Shown here in pieces: positions 1 to 6,985 of a stretch of 13,289 nt of DNA. The position numbers and the translations under genes were made by a program. Each line of letters begins with the position of its first letter. The stretch's first letter is position 1. The stretch comes from Archaeoglobus sp. (GTDB lineage: Archaea > Halobacteriota > Archaeoglobi > Archaeoglobales > Archaeoglobaceae), in the NCBI GenBank assembly GCA_003978865.1, contig QNXS01000019.1:1-13289 (forward strand), read 5' to 3'. Under the pieces are notes generated by a model that saw only the letters and a list, made by a program, of their open reading frames with translations, searched no databases and was not told where the DNA came from.

Positions 1-1310
1 AGAGGGCTGAGACCGGAATACAGATCCCTTCTGACTCCCATCTTCTCCGCTATGATCAGCACGATAACAGACATAGCGAAAACCGACAGCGCTGTAGAGA
101 TTTCGACTGGAAAGTTCGGGGTCTTACCCCTAAGGGCGAATACGACATCAACAACACCAACGGAAATCAGATATACAACCACTACGAGCAGGGTTTTAGC
201 TATTATCACCGTCTTAGGTTTAATCGGCAAGGTTCTGGCTATTCCCTCCTTCTCCAATCCGTGAAGGGAGTATGCGACCATGACGAGAAATGCTGAGATC
301 ACCATTATTGCTACAACTATGCTCCCACGCGAAAGAAGGAGACCCTCCATCACGGGTAGCAAAACCAAGAAGCAAAGTGCCGGAGACCTCGAAATCAGCC
401 TGATGTCCTTTTTAAGAAAAGCAACCGTAGGATTCGAAATTTTAAGCTTAAGCTCCGCTTCTCCAACTTCCCATTCGAACTTGGCGAATATTTCGGTGAT
501 GTTCGATACTGCCCACCTCAAAGACAGATACGCCAAAAGAGACCACACTGCCATCCCAAAAAATGCGGTTGGAGTGTAAACTTTTGAAGAAGGAAACGCA
601 AAGCAGAACGGATATACGAGTGAGAGTATCAAGTTATTTGACATCACGAGGGCGGAGTATGCTTCAACATTCCTGTAAAGCCAACCCATCGTGCTTGCAA
701 ACGCGTAGAAAGCGAAGAACGTAAAGGCCCACACAACGTAATAGAAAACTCTGATCACGCTCTTCCATCCAGATCCGGTTGCGATCTTCGAGTAGAACAA
801 CCTCGAAAGATACACGACCAACCCAATCGCAAAGCTTTCTGAAACCAAGAGACCGACGAAAGCGGGCACAGACGATACCGGAGATTTAACGATCATCGCA
901 ATCGGAAAGATTATCGTAACGGCTATTATAGGTATGTCAAATATTCTGAAGAAAGTCAGCGATATAACTTTGGATACCTCATCCCTGCTTAGAGGAAGCA
1001 CGTATAGGAGATCAAAGCTTTGCGTTGCGAATGATGTAGTGGCTTGAAGGAAGAAAAATGCGAGCAGAAACGTGACCATGGCGTAAAATATGACAAAGTC
1101 CATCACGTTCGATCTGAATGCTGTATAGATCGCCATCGCCGACAGCATCAAAGCGAGGAGTATCTTGTTGATCAGCATCGAGTTCTTTGCGGATCTGACG
1201 ACCTTCTCCAGATTCCTATGCCTATGGGTGTGCATCTCGTAGATTGATCTGAAAACGATATCCCTGTAGAAGTATCCCGAAATCCTCCAGAGTTCTCTAA
1301 GAGATGGCAT
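1..1310 (-). CDS. ABC-2 type transporter permease, 3' end outside window
   Basis: An open frame runs from ATG at 1310 to the left edge without a stop (about 436 codons visible), so the C-terminus is missing. The product is a polytopic membrane protein: a charged cytoplasmic N-terminus of about 50 residues (MPSLRELWRISGYF...) is followed by many hydrophobic stretches broken by short basic loops, as in large archaeal ABC-2 permeases. The start overlaps the end of the upstream ATPase gene by 14 bp (1297-1310), which implies translational coupling and a two-component ABC system. The transported substrate cannot be read from the sequence; export of a lipid, drug or peptide are all possible. Codons are richer in G/C than in the genes after 2300. 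Confident as ABC permease from context and topology; substrate unknown. Confidence 0.8.
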   Translation of the reverse strand, partial: MPSLRELWRISGYFYRDIVFRSIYEMHTHRHRNLEKVVRSAKNSMLINKILLALMLSAMAIYTAFRSNVMDFVIFYAMVTFLLAFFFLQATTSFATQSFDLLYVLPLSRDEVSKVISLTFFRIFDIPIIAVTIIFPIAMIVKSPVSSVPAFVGLLVSESFAIGLVVYLSRLFYSKIATGSGWKSVIRVFYYVVWAFTFFAFYAFASTMGWLYRNVEAYSALVMSNNLILSLVYPFCFAFPSSKVYTPTAFFGMAVWSLLAYLSLRWAVSNITEIFAKFEWEVGEAELKLKISNPTVAFLKKDIRLISRSPALCFLVLLPVMEGLLLSRGSIVVAIMVISAFLVMVAYSLHGLEKEGIARTLPIKPKTVIIAKTLLVVVVYLISVGVVDVVFALRGKTPNFPVEISTALSVFAMSVIVLIIAEKMGVRRDLYSGLSP

Positions 1311-2037
1311 CCACGATCTCCCTTATACCTTCATACTGTCCCGTAAGCTTTAGGAAAACGTCCTCCAGAGATCCTTCAACACTTGCAAGTTCTCTAAGCT
1401 CCTCTATCGATCCTTCGGCGATTATCCTGCCTTTGTTTATAACAGCAATCCTGTCGCACAACCTCTCCGCTATCTCCATTATGTGGGTTGAAAACAGAAC
1501 TGCACCGCCCTTCTCCACGTGTCTCTGCATGAGCTCCTTCAGAATCCTCGAAGACCTCGCATCCAAACCGTTCAGGGGTTCGTCCAAAATGAGAAGCGGG
1601 GGATCGTGCAGAAGAGCGGAGATCACTGAGACCTTCTGTTTAGTTCCCATCGAAAGCGTAGCGATCGGCTTGTTCACGAACCTCTCGATGCCGAACGCCT
1701 TGATGAGAGCCTTAACCTTCTCATCGTTCCTAACCCTTCTAACCGATGCTACGAACTCGAAGAACTCAAGCGGTGTTAGGGATTCGAGCAGCATAAATTC
1801 TTCTGGCACGTAACCTATTAGATTCTTCGTTTCTATTCCTACGGGTTTTCCGGCAACTTCGATTTTGCCTTCGAAATCAACAAATCCAACGATAGCCTTT
1901 ATGGTGGAGCTCTTGCCAGCACCGTTTGGGCCGAGCAACCCGAAGATCTCCCCTTCATCAACGCTGAAAGATACATGATCGACCGCAACGGTATCGCCGT
2001 AGCGAACCACAAGCTCTCTGACACTTAATATTTCCAT
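1297..2037 (-). CDS. ABC transporter ATP-binding protein
   Basis: A 246-residue ATPase that would power the permease encoded just downstream. Numbered from the ATG at 2037, the Walker A motif GPNGAGKS is at 36-43, the signature LSMGTKQ at about 128-134, Walker B LLILDEP at 148-154, and the switch histidine in FSTHIME at residue 185. The short C-terminal extension (EGSLEDVFLKLTG) is usual for ABC-2 exporter ATPases of the CcmA type. A longer frame begins with TTG at 2055, but the ATG at 2037 is preferred: it lies 26 nt from the centre of a TATA box at 2059-2067 and lines up with the usual family N-terminus (MEILSVRELVVRYG). The transcript would then be leaderless. Very likely an exporter ATPase; substrate not deducible. 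Confidence 0.92.
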   Translation of the reverse strand: MEILSVRELVVRYGDTVAVDHVSFSVDEGEIFGLLGPNGAGKSSTIKAIVGFVDFEGKIEVAGKPVGIETKNLIGYVPEEFMLLESLTPLEFFEFVASVRRVRNDEKVKALIKAFGIERFVNKPIATLSMGTKQKVSVISALLHDPPLLILDEPLNGLDARSSRILKELMQRHVEKGGAVLFSTHIMEIAERLCDRIAVINKGRIIAEGSIEELRELASVEGSLEDVFLKLTGQYEGIREIVDAIS

Positions 2038-2055
2038 TGACCTTAAGAAGTTCAA

Positions 2056-2071
2056 AATATTTATAAAAACC
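2056..2071 (-). promoter_or_regulatory. Archaeal TATA box of the ABC exporter operon
   Basis: On the minus strand the sequence reads TTTATAAATATT within a T-rich stretch. Its centre (about 2063) is 26 nt before the ATG at 2037, which predicts transcription starting at or next to the start codon. Confidence 0.6.
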
Positions 2072-2091
2072 TTACCACTTCTCCCAATGCG

Positions 2092-2240
2092 TTAGGTATT
2101 CAATGAGATCTGCCTTGGCTTTGGAAACTCATCTGGATAGCCAATCGGGATTACGCCATTGGTCTTGCGTAAGCTGGAATATCCAAGATGCTGGAAACTT
2201 CAGCTTCGTCAAATGCACCAACCCAAACCGCTCCCAATGT
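2092..2240 (-). pseudogene. Remnant of nitroreductase-family C-terminus
   Basis: Between the ABC operon and the HerA gene, two minus-strand frames give pieces typical of the C-terminal third of NAD(P)H:FMN nitroreductases. The first, 2234 down to 2151, reads GAVWVGAFDEAEVSSILDIP followed by AYARPMA and a TAA stop. The second, in another frame from about 2150 to the TAA at 2092-2094, reads VIPIGYPDEFPKPRQISL. Intact members have these segments joined (WVGAFDE...VRPVAIIPIGYP), so a frameshift lies near 2150. No N-terminal part is visible upstream and no start codon fits, so this is a truncated, frameshifted relic. Upstream bases 2241-2330 hold nothing recognisable. Confidence 0.7.
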
Positions 2241-2333
2241 GCATACCAATTTTCATGTAAACAATAGTCTCCATACAGGGCTGTTAGATAAATGTTTCAA
2301 ACGCTCCATTTTCCTAATTTAACAGGCATATCC

Positions 2334-2342
2334 ATTATATAA
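2334..2342 (+). promoter_or_regulatory. TATA box of the HerA-like gene
   Basis: The TTATATAAC element is centred near 2337. The first ATG at 2355 is only about 18 nt away; the second at 2364 is 27 nt away, the normal distance for a leaderless archaeal transcript. Confidence 0.5.
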
Positions 2343-2363
2343 CATCAACAAACTATGGAGAAT

Positions 2364-3965
2364 ATGCTACCAATTGGAACTGTTCGCTCTCCTGAAGGAA
2401 CTCATGAATTTACTTTTATAACTCCAGACGAGAAAAGGCTGAAAACCGGAGAATTCGTTTACTACTTTCTCGATGGAAGAAAAGTAATGTGTAGAATTGT
2501 CAAAAGAAAACCGCTCAGAACGTACCCCGACTCGTTTCTTTCATATCCCCACATTCACCCTTCAAAGATACTCAAAGCAATAGGGTTTGAGAACGAAACT
2601 CAACTATTTGAAATAAAAGCATGTATTATGGGTTACTATGATGAAAAACTTGGATTCGTTAATCCAAGAATTCCTCCCCCGCCGGGTGAAGCTGTATACT
2701 TGGCTGAAGAGGACGTAATACAGGAGACATTGATGAAAAAGAAAGTTGGTGAAAGAGGCTCATTACACATAGGTTATTTGCTGAATAGAGAGGAGGACGT
2801 ACCCGTAACTCTTGATGCTTCTCTAATAGCGAGCGAACATATATGTATTCTTGCATCCACAGGTAGCGGAAAGAGCTACCTTTCTGGAGTCATAGTTGAG
2901 GAATTCATGAAACCGTACAACAAAGCATCCCTTCTTGTTCTTGACCCGCATGGAGAGTATCATACGTTAAAAGAAATTGAGGGACTAAAAGAGTTTCGTG
3001 ATGGCAGTTACAGACCAAGAGTCAGAATTTTTGGTAAAGGGGAGATTAAAATAAGATTGTGTGAGCTCGACTACAGCGAACTTGTTGGGATCCTTCCAAA
3101 TCTCAGCGATAAGATGGAGGCAATGCTGAAAAATGCTTACGAAACTCTGCCCGAGAAGTTTACGTCTCAGGATTTGATAGATGCGATACGAAGCGTAGAT
3201 GACGAGAACAGCTACACTTCAAGAGCCCTGATATGGAGAATAAAAAGGTACATTCAGGGAATGGATGTTATAGATGACTACGTTCACCTTGAACTCAAAG
3301 ACTTGCTCGTACCCGGACAGCTCAGTGTACTTCAGCTTTACGAGATGAGTGATGTGGAACAACAGATTCTTGCCTCAGTACTGCTGAACAGAATTCTGAA
3401 TGCAAGAATAGCTGCTGAAAAAGGTAAGGAAAGTAATGAAGTTCTTGAGTACCCTGTTTTTATAATTGTAGAGGAGGCTCATCGCTTCGCTTCGAGAGAA
3501 GTGAGAAGTTATGAAGTTATGAGAACAATTCTATCAGAAGGAAGAAAGTTTGGAGTTGGTGTCTGCCTGATAAGCCAGAGACCATCCAAGATAGACTCCG
3601 ATATACTCAGTCAGTGCATGACTCAGATAGTTATGAGGATAGTAAATCCTGCTGATCAGGATAACGTTAAAAGCAGTGTTGAGAGCATAGGTAAAGACTT
3701 GCTTGATGAGTTGCCCGGTTTAACAAAAGGTCAGGCTATAGTTGCAGGAGTTTCAATAAATGCACCGGTAATGATAAGGGTAAGAGATAGGTTAACACCT
3801 CATGGCGGAGTTAGCAGAGATGCCCCGTCCGAGTGGCAGAAATGGTTGAGTTTGAATGAATCCGAGTTTGGGGTAACTGAGAATTTAAAAAATTTAAAAA
3901 GAGAAAATGAAGATAAAAAAAGGATTGTGAAAGCGAGGATGACCAAGCTGTTCTGGGATGAGTAA
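2364..3965 (+). CDS. herA: HerA-like DNA translocase/helicase ATPase
   Basis: A HerA/FtsK-superfamily ATPase. HerA forms hexameric rings that move along DNA and, with the nuclease NurA plus Mre11-Rad50, resect DNA ends. Numbered from the first possible ATG at 2355 (536 residues), the N-terminal ~120 residues fit a HAS-barrel, Walker A ASTGSGKS is at 167-174, the HerA-typical LVLDPHGEYH at about 194-203, Walker B FIIVEEAHRF at 369-378, and the sensor/arginine-finger region LISQRPSKIDSDILSQC at 405-421. The tail (RVRDRLTPHGG) is also HerA-like. I place the start at the second ATG (2364) because of the TATA distance; 2355 is the alternative. No nurA, mre11 or rad50 lies next to it, so it could be a HerA paralogue with another partner; the symbol denotes the family. 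Gene intact. Confidence 0.85.
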   Translation: MLPIGTVRSPEGTHEFTFITPDEKRLKTGEFVYYFLDGRKVMCRIVKRKPLRTYPDSFLSYPHIHPSKILKAIGFENETQLFEIKACIMGYYDEKLGFVNPRIPPPPGEAVYLAEEDVIQETLMKKKVGERGSLHIGYLLNREEDVPVTLDASLIASEHICILASTGSGKSYLSGVIVEEFMKPYNKASLLVLDPHGEYHTLKEIEGLKEFRDGSYRPRVRIFGKGEIKIRLCELDYSELVGILPNLSDKMEAMLKNAYETLPEKFTSQDLIDAIRSVDDENSYTSRALIWRIKRYIQGMDVIDDYVHLELKDLLVPGQLSVLQLYEMSDVEQQILASVLLNRILNARIAAEKGKESNEVLEYPVFIIVEEAHRFASREVRSYEVMRTILSEGRKFGVGVCLISQRPSKIDSDILSQCMTQIVMRIVNPADQDNVKSSVESIGKDLLDELPGLTKGQAIVAGVSINAPVMIRVRDRLTPHGGVSRDAPSEWQKWLSLNESEFGVTENLKNLKRENEDKKRIVKARMTKLFWDE

Positions 3966-4174
3966 TGAACTATGAATAATGAATAATTTTTTAGTTATTA
4001 GAATTTTGAATTTTATAATAAAAATTTTAAAAAAATTAAATAACTATAACTAAGATGAATAGAGAAGGAAAGATTTTTTATGAGATTTAAACATTGAGAT
4101 TTCACTTTTCGATGCAGTTTAGGGTAAAGTAATACATTATTTTTTACCAATAACAAATTTACCAAATAACAAAT
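3966..4174. other. AT-rich intergenic region with likely terminator and tandem repeat
   Basis: T-rich tracts directly after the HerA stop (about 3985-4035) are typical of archaeal intrinsic termination on the plus strand. Near 4146-4176 an imperfect tandem repeat occurs (ACCAATAACAAATTT then ACCAAATAACAAATAT), just before the toxin-antitoxin relic; it could be an old operator. No gene is visible. Confidence 0.4.
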
Positions 4175-4337
4175 ATAGAAACCATCCAGATTTTACGTGA
4201 AGAACTTGAGGAGATAACAGAAAACAAGGTTAGGAAACTTTGATTAAGGCTTTCATGAAATAACACCCCACGTGGACGATGAAGAGCAGAAGGATATTGA
4301 AGATATTGCTGGAACTCTGGAAAATTACAGAGAATGA
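4175..4337 (+). pseudogene. Decayed RelB-type antitoxin gene
   Basis: Reading from an ATA triplet at 4175 (an ATG is missing) gives IETIQILREELEEITENKV and a stop near 4246. After a frame change the sequence continues from 4251 as FHEITPHVDDEEQKDIEDIA and ends with TGA at 4335-4337. The acidic, coiled N-terminal half and the location immediately before a RelE-like relic fit an archaeal RelB-like antitoxin. The ending overlaps the start region of the toxin relic, as in intact pairs. Lost start and at least one frameshift make it non-functional. The family assignment is by resemblance and gene order only. Confidence 0.55.
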
Positions 4338-4595
4338 GTTCGAAGCATAAAGAAGAATAAAATACCACAAAAATGCAATAAAATTTTTGGAAAATCCTGA
4401 TAGCAACAGAAGAAAGCATGTTATCGATAAACTGAATGAGTTTAAGGACTTTAAGGACTTACTCCAAGAGGGAGTTTTCCCCTTCAGAACTATGGATATT
4501 AAAAAGCTGAAAGGCGAGGGATTTTTAGGCTAAGGATTGGGAAACATAAGAGAACTTTAATTTTGTTTACAGTGAATGATAAATATTTATTTTAA
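4334..4595 (+). pseudogene. Decayed RelE/ParE-type toxin gene
   Basis: The middle of a RelE-fold mRNA-interferase toxin can be followed on the plus strand: RIKYHKNAIKFLENPDSNRR, then HVIDKLNEFKDF, then TMDIKKLKGEG, until TAA at 4531-4533. In the shifted frame the sequence resumes at 4524 with FRLRIGKHKRTLILFTVNDK and ends with TAA at 4593-4595. The order KKLKG...RLRIGKHR is the classic RelE C-terminal half. The start (ATG at 4334) hits a stop after eight codons, so another frame break lies near 4345-4360. At least two frameshifts in about 260 bp show a dead gene. It pairs with the antitoxin relic just upstream. Confidence 0.7.
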
Positions 4596-4596
4596 T

Positions 4597-5136
4597 TTAT
4601 TTTAAACATTTTAACCCCTTGTAGACGCATCCATATTTTGAGCTAAAGTATCCAGTAAAAAGTGCGTTGAAAACTGTAAGTAAAAGTAGAATTTTTGAAA
4701 TAAATGGATGACACGTCCAAGATATAACAACAATGGTCAGAGGAGTTAGCATAGATGAAACAGGTCCCGCAACAAACATGGCAAAACCTTTCCAACCTTT
4801 TGGCTTCTCATCAAGTCTGAGTGTTAAAAATATATTAATATTTTCTAAGAAATGGAATTTTTTAGATAACATTGAGCGAGATAAAGTGTAGTATTTAAAC
4901 TTTATTCCCAGAATGCTTCCAATGAGATAATGAGCCAGACAGTGCGAAAAGTACAGCATTGAAAACCAACATACAATCAAAACCATAAAAGCAAAAATTG
5001 ATGGGAGGTGACAGGATAAGACAGCAACTACTAATGTTGAAGCTAAAATCAAGGTTGAAGTGCAGTTAACTTTATTTATACTGTATTTTCTTTTGTTAAC
5101 TTTCATTGATTTCATGCTAATCACTATTGATTGCAT
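4597..5136 (-). CDS. M50 (site-2 protease)-like membrane protein lacking the catalytic Glu
   Basis: A 179-residue membrane protein with hydrophobic segments near 28-42, 46-64, 115-140 and 146-163. Features recall zinc metalloproteases of the M50/S2P family: SHCLAHYLIGSILGIKF at 64-80 sits where S2P proteins have HExxH followed by a helix, and FVAGPVSSML at 121-130 resembles the family's AGP motif. However, the active-site pattern is H65-C-L-A-H69: both zinc-binding histidines remain but the catalytic glutamate is cysteine, and I see no clear aspartate ligand in NALFTGYFSSKYG near 157-169. It may be an inactive homologue with a binding or chaperone role. The start codon overlaps the stop of the upstream gene (TAATG), giving translational coupling; it is the last gene of the thiC cluster. 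Function unknown. Confidence 0.65.
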   Translation of the reverse strand: MQSIVISMKSMKVNKRKYSINKVNCTSTLILASTLVVAVLSCHLPSIFAFMVLIVCWFSMLYFSHCLAHYLIGSILGIKFKYYTLSRSMLSKKFHFLENINIFLTLRLDEKPKGWKGFAMFVAGPVSSMLTPLTIVVISWTCHPFISKILLLLTVFNALFTGYFSSKYGCVYKGLKCLK

Positions 5137-5618
5137 TAACTAATAACGATTAAAATTATACCGGTTACCATAAGCAAAGCTGTAGTTGCAACAGATAGGG
5201 AGATTATGTAAGTTGGTGTCATAACACCGTAAGCGAGGAAAAACTTTGGAGTTACGTCCACCAAAATTTCCAGCATACCCGGCACATTTGCAAATGTTAG
5301 AACTGTTAACACTACTGGCAGTGTGAACAAGTTTAAAATTACTACTTGAGGATTAATCTCTCCAAGTTCAACGGGAAGAAGCTTCAGTAGTATGAGCAGT
5401 GTCAGAACAGCGAAGATCACAGTATATGTAAACCAGATAAGAAAGACAGATTTAACTATTCTTTTCACACCCTTAGATTTTAGATATATAATAAAAGCAA
5501 CAGCAAACAGCAGAAGCAACCACAGAGGCACATAAACATTAAACAGCCTGTAAGGCAGATTTAAAGGTAATTTAACGAAAGTTAGCAAGTTCTCCCGAAC
5601 AAGCCACCAGTACTTCAT
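5136..5618 (-). CDS. Small polytopic membrane protein of unknown function
   Basis: A 160-residue protein with four or five hydrophobic segments (near VPLWLLLLFAVAFIIYL, SVFLIWFTYTVIFAVLTLL, VVILNLFTLPVVLTVLTF and the C-terminal VATTALLMVTGIILIVIS). I recognise no family; the overall shape resembles Yip1-type five-helix proteins, but this is weak. The frame is open further upstream into thiC (to 5669), but the ATG at 5618 is chosen because a GTGA ribosome-binding motif lies 5 nt before it and it leaves a normal 19-bp gap after thiC. Its stop overlaps the start of the next gene by one base. Position between thiC and an M50-like protein suggests a membrane function co-expressed with thiamine synthesis, but no sequence motif proves it. 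Confidence 0.7.
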   Translation of the reverse strand: MKYWWLVRENLLTFVKLPLNLPYRLFNVYVPLWLLLLFAVAFIIYLKSKGVKRIVKSVFLIWFTYTVIFAVLTLLILLKLLPVELGEINPQVVILNLFTLPVVLTVLTFANVPGMLEILVDVTPKFFLAYGVMTPTYIISLSVATTALLMVTGIILIVIS

Positions 5619-5637
5619 TTTTGTCACTTGGCTATTT

Positions 5638-6945
5638 TTAACTATTTCTGGATTTTCCAGCCTCCTCAAGAGCCTGTTTGACTATCTTTATTGCACACAT
5701 GTCACCACACATACTGCATGCCTCACTCTTTGACTTTCTCCTTTCCCAGATTTTTCTTGCCTTTTTTGGATCTATGGACAGTCTAAACTGTTTTTCCCAG
5801 TTGAAATCTTTGCGTGCAAGACTCATTTCGTAATCTATGGCTCTTGCCCTCTCTCTCTGCCCATCTTTTACAAGATCTGCTGCATGTGCAGCAATCTTTG
5901 CAGCTATGACACCTTCCCTGACATCATCAACTGTTGGAAGAGCGAGGTGCTCCGATGGAGTTACATAGCATATCAAATCGGCTCCATACATACCGGCAAC
6001 AGCTCCACCTATAGCTGCTGCTATGTGATCGTATCCTGCTGCTATATCCGTAACAAGCGGACCAAGCAAATATAAAGGTGCATTTTTGCACAAATACTTC
6101 ATTGCTTTAACGGATGTTTCTATTTCATCTATTGGCACGTGTCCGGGTCCCTCAACCATTGCCTGCACACCAGCATTTCTACATTTTTCTACAAGCTCAC
6201 CAAGTACTATAAACTCCATGTACTTCGCTCTGTCGCTTGCATCGTAAATGCATCCCGGTCTAAGTGCATCTCCGAGACTTACCGTGACATCGTACTCTCT
6301 TAAAATCTCAAGAAGATAATCAAAATCTTTATAGTAAGGATTTTCTTTCTCATTGTGTATCATCCATCCTATAGTTATTGCACCACCTCTACTAACAACA
6401 CCAAGCAGTCTGTTACTTCTCAGCAATCTTTCAACACTGATCCAATTAACTCCTGCATGTATAGTCATAAAATCAACGCCATCTTTGGCTTGAACTTCAA
6501 CTGCTTTGAAAAAATCATCTTCACTCATATCCACAACAACTTTTGCCATTCTTGCCGCCTGATATATGGGAACGGTTCCAAATGGAACGTTTATCGAATT
6601 CATTATTTTTCTTCTAATTTTGTTGAGGTCTCCAGCAGTAGACAGATCCATTATAAAATCTGCTCCCGATTTTTCGGCAACAACAGCTTTTTCAACTTCT
6701 TCCTCAACGTTAACGTAATCCACTGAAGTTCCAACATTTGCGTTAACCTTTGTGCTGACGAGTCTACCAACGGGTTTTGGAATGCATTCCCTTTTGGTAT
6801 TCTTGGGGACTATTACTTCACCCTTTGCTATTAATCTTATGAGTTTTTCAGCATCAACACCTTCTGTCTCTGCCACTTTTTTAATCCACTCAAAATCAAG
6901 TTTATTCTTTCTTGCGAGTTCAAGCATGGTTTCGGATTTACCCAT
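5638..6945 (-). CDS. thiC: Phosphomethylpyrimidine synthase ThiC
   Basis: ThiC is the radical-SAM enzyme that rearranges aminoimidazole ribotide into HMP-phosphate, the pyrimidine half of thiamine; it acts in the cytoplasm. From ATG at 6945 the protein has 435 residues. The conserved blocks are present: RLVSTKVNANVGTS, the histidine-containing DFMTIHAGVNW, GDALRPGCIYDASD, VEGPGHVPIDEI and CYVTPSEHLALP. The C-terminal iron-sulphur motif is CSMCGDMC (C410, C413, C417), spaced Cx2Cx3C rather than the bacterial/plant Cx2Cx4C; I believe the short form is usual in archaea. A TTG at 7002 would add 19 residues overlapping the upstream gene, but the ATG fits the family length and has GGAG just before it. 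The gap to the DUF763 gene is 40 bp, with a weak TATA-like TTTTATCTA near 6970-6978. No riboswitch seen. Gene intact. Confidence 0.95.
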   Translation of the reverse strand: MGKSETMLELARKNKLDFEWIKKVAETEGVDAEKLIRLIAKGEVIVPKNTKRECIPKPVGRLVSTKVNANVGTSVDYVNVEEEVEKAVVAEKSGADFIMDLSTAGDLNKIRRKIMNSINVPFGTVPIYQAARMAKVVVDMSEDDFFKAVEVQAKDGVDFMTIHAGVNWISVERLLRSNRLLGVVSRGGAITIGWMIHNEKENPYYKDFDYLLEILREYDVTVSLGDALRPGCIYDASDRAKYMEFIVLGELVEKCRNAGVQAMVEGPGHVPIDEIETSVKAMKYLCKNAPLYLLGPLVTDIAAGYDHIAAAIGGAVAGMYGADLICYVTPSEHLALPTVDDVREGVIAAKIAAHAADLVKDGQRERARAIDYEMSLARKDFNWEKQFRLSIDPKKARKIWERRKSKSEACSMCGDMCAIKIVKQALEEAGKSRNS

Positions 6946-6985
6946 ACTCCGAATTAGGTTGGATGGTAGATAAAAGTTCTGTAAT

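Noticed and set aside
52..579. Plus-strand ORFs of 70 and 99 codons at the left end
   Set aside because: They lie opposite the continuous ABC permease frame and have low-complexity Thr/Ser-rich products typical of antisense shadows.
1304..1813. 169-codon plus-strand ORF inside the ABC ATPase
   Set aside because: It is antisense to clear Walker and signature motifs of the ATPase and shows no own domain.
1..2037. ABC transporter as the exporter for the bacteriocin-like peptide
   Set aside because: It is about 9 kb away with its own promoter and different codon use, so nothing in the sequence links the two.
4159..4419. 86-codon minus-strand ORF
   Set aside because: It lies opposite the recognisable RelB/RelE coding traces, and its product is unlike any protein family.
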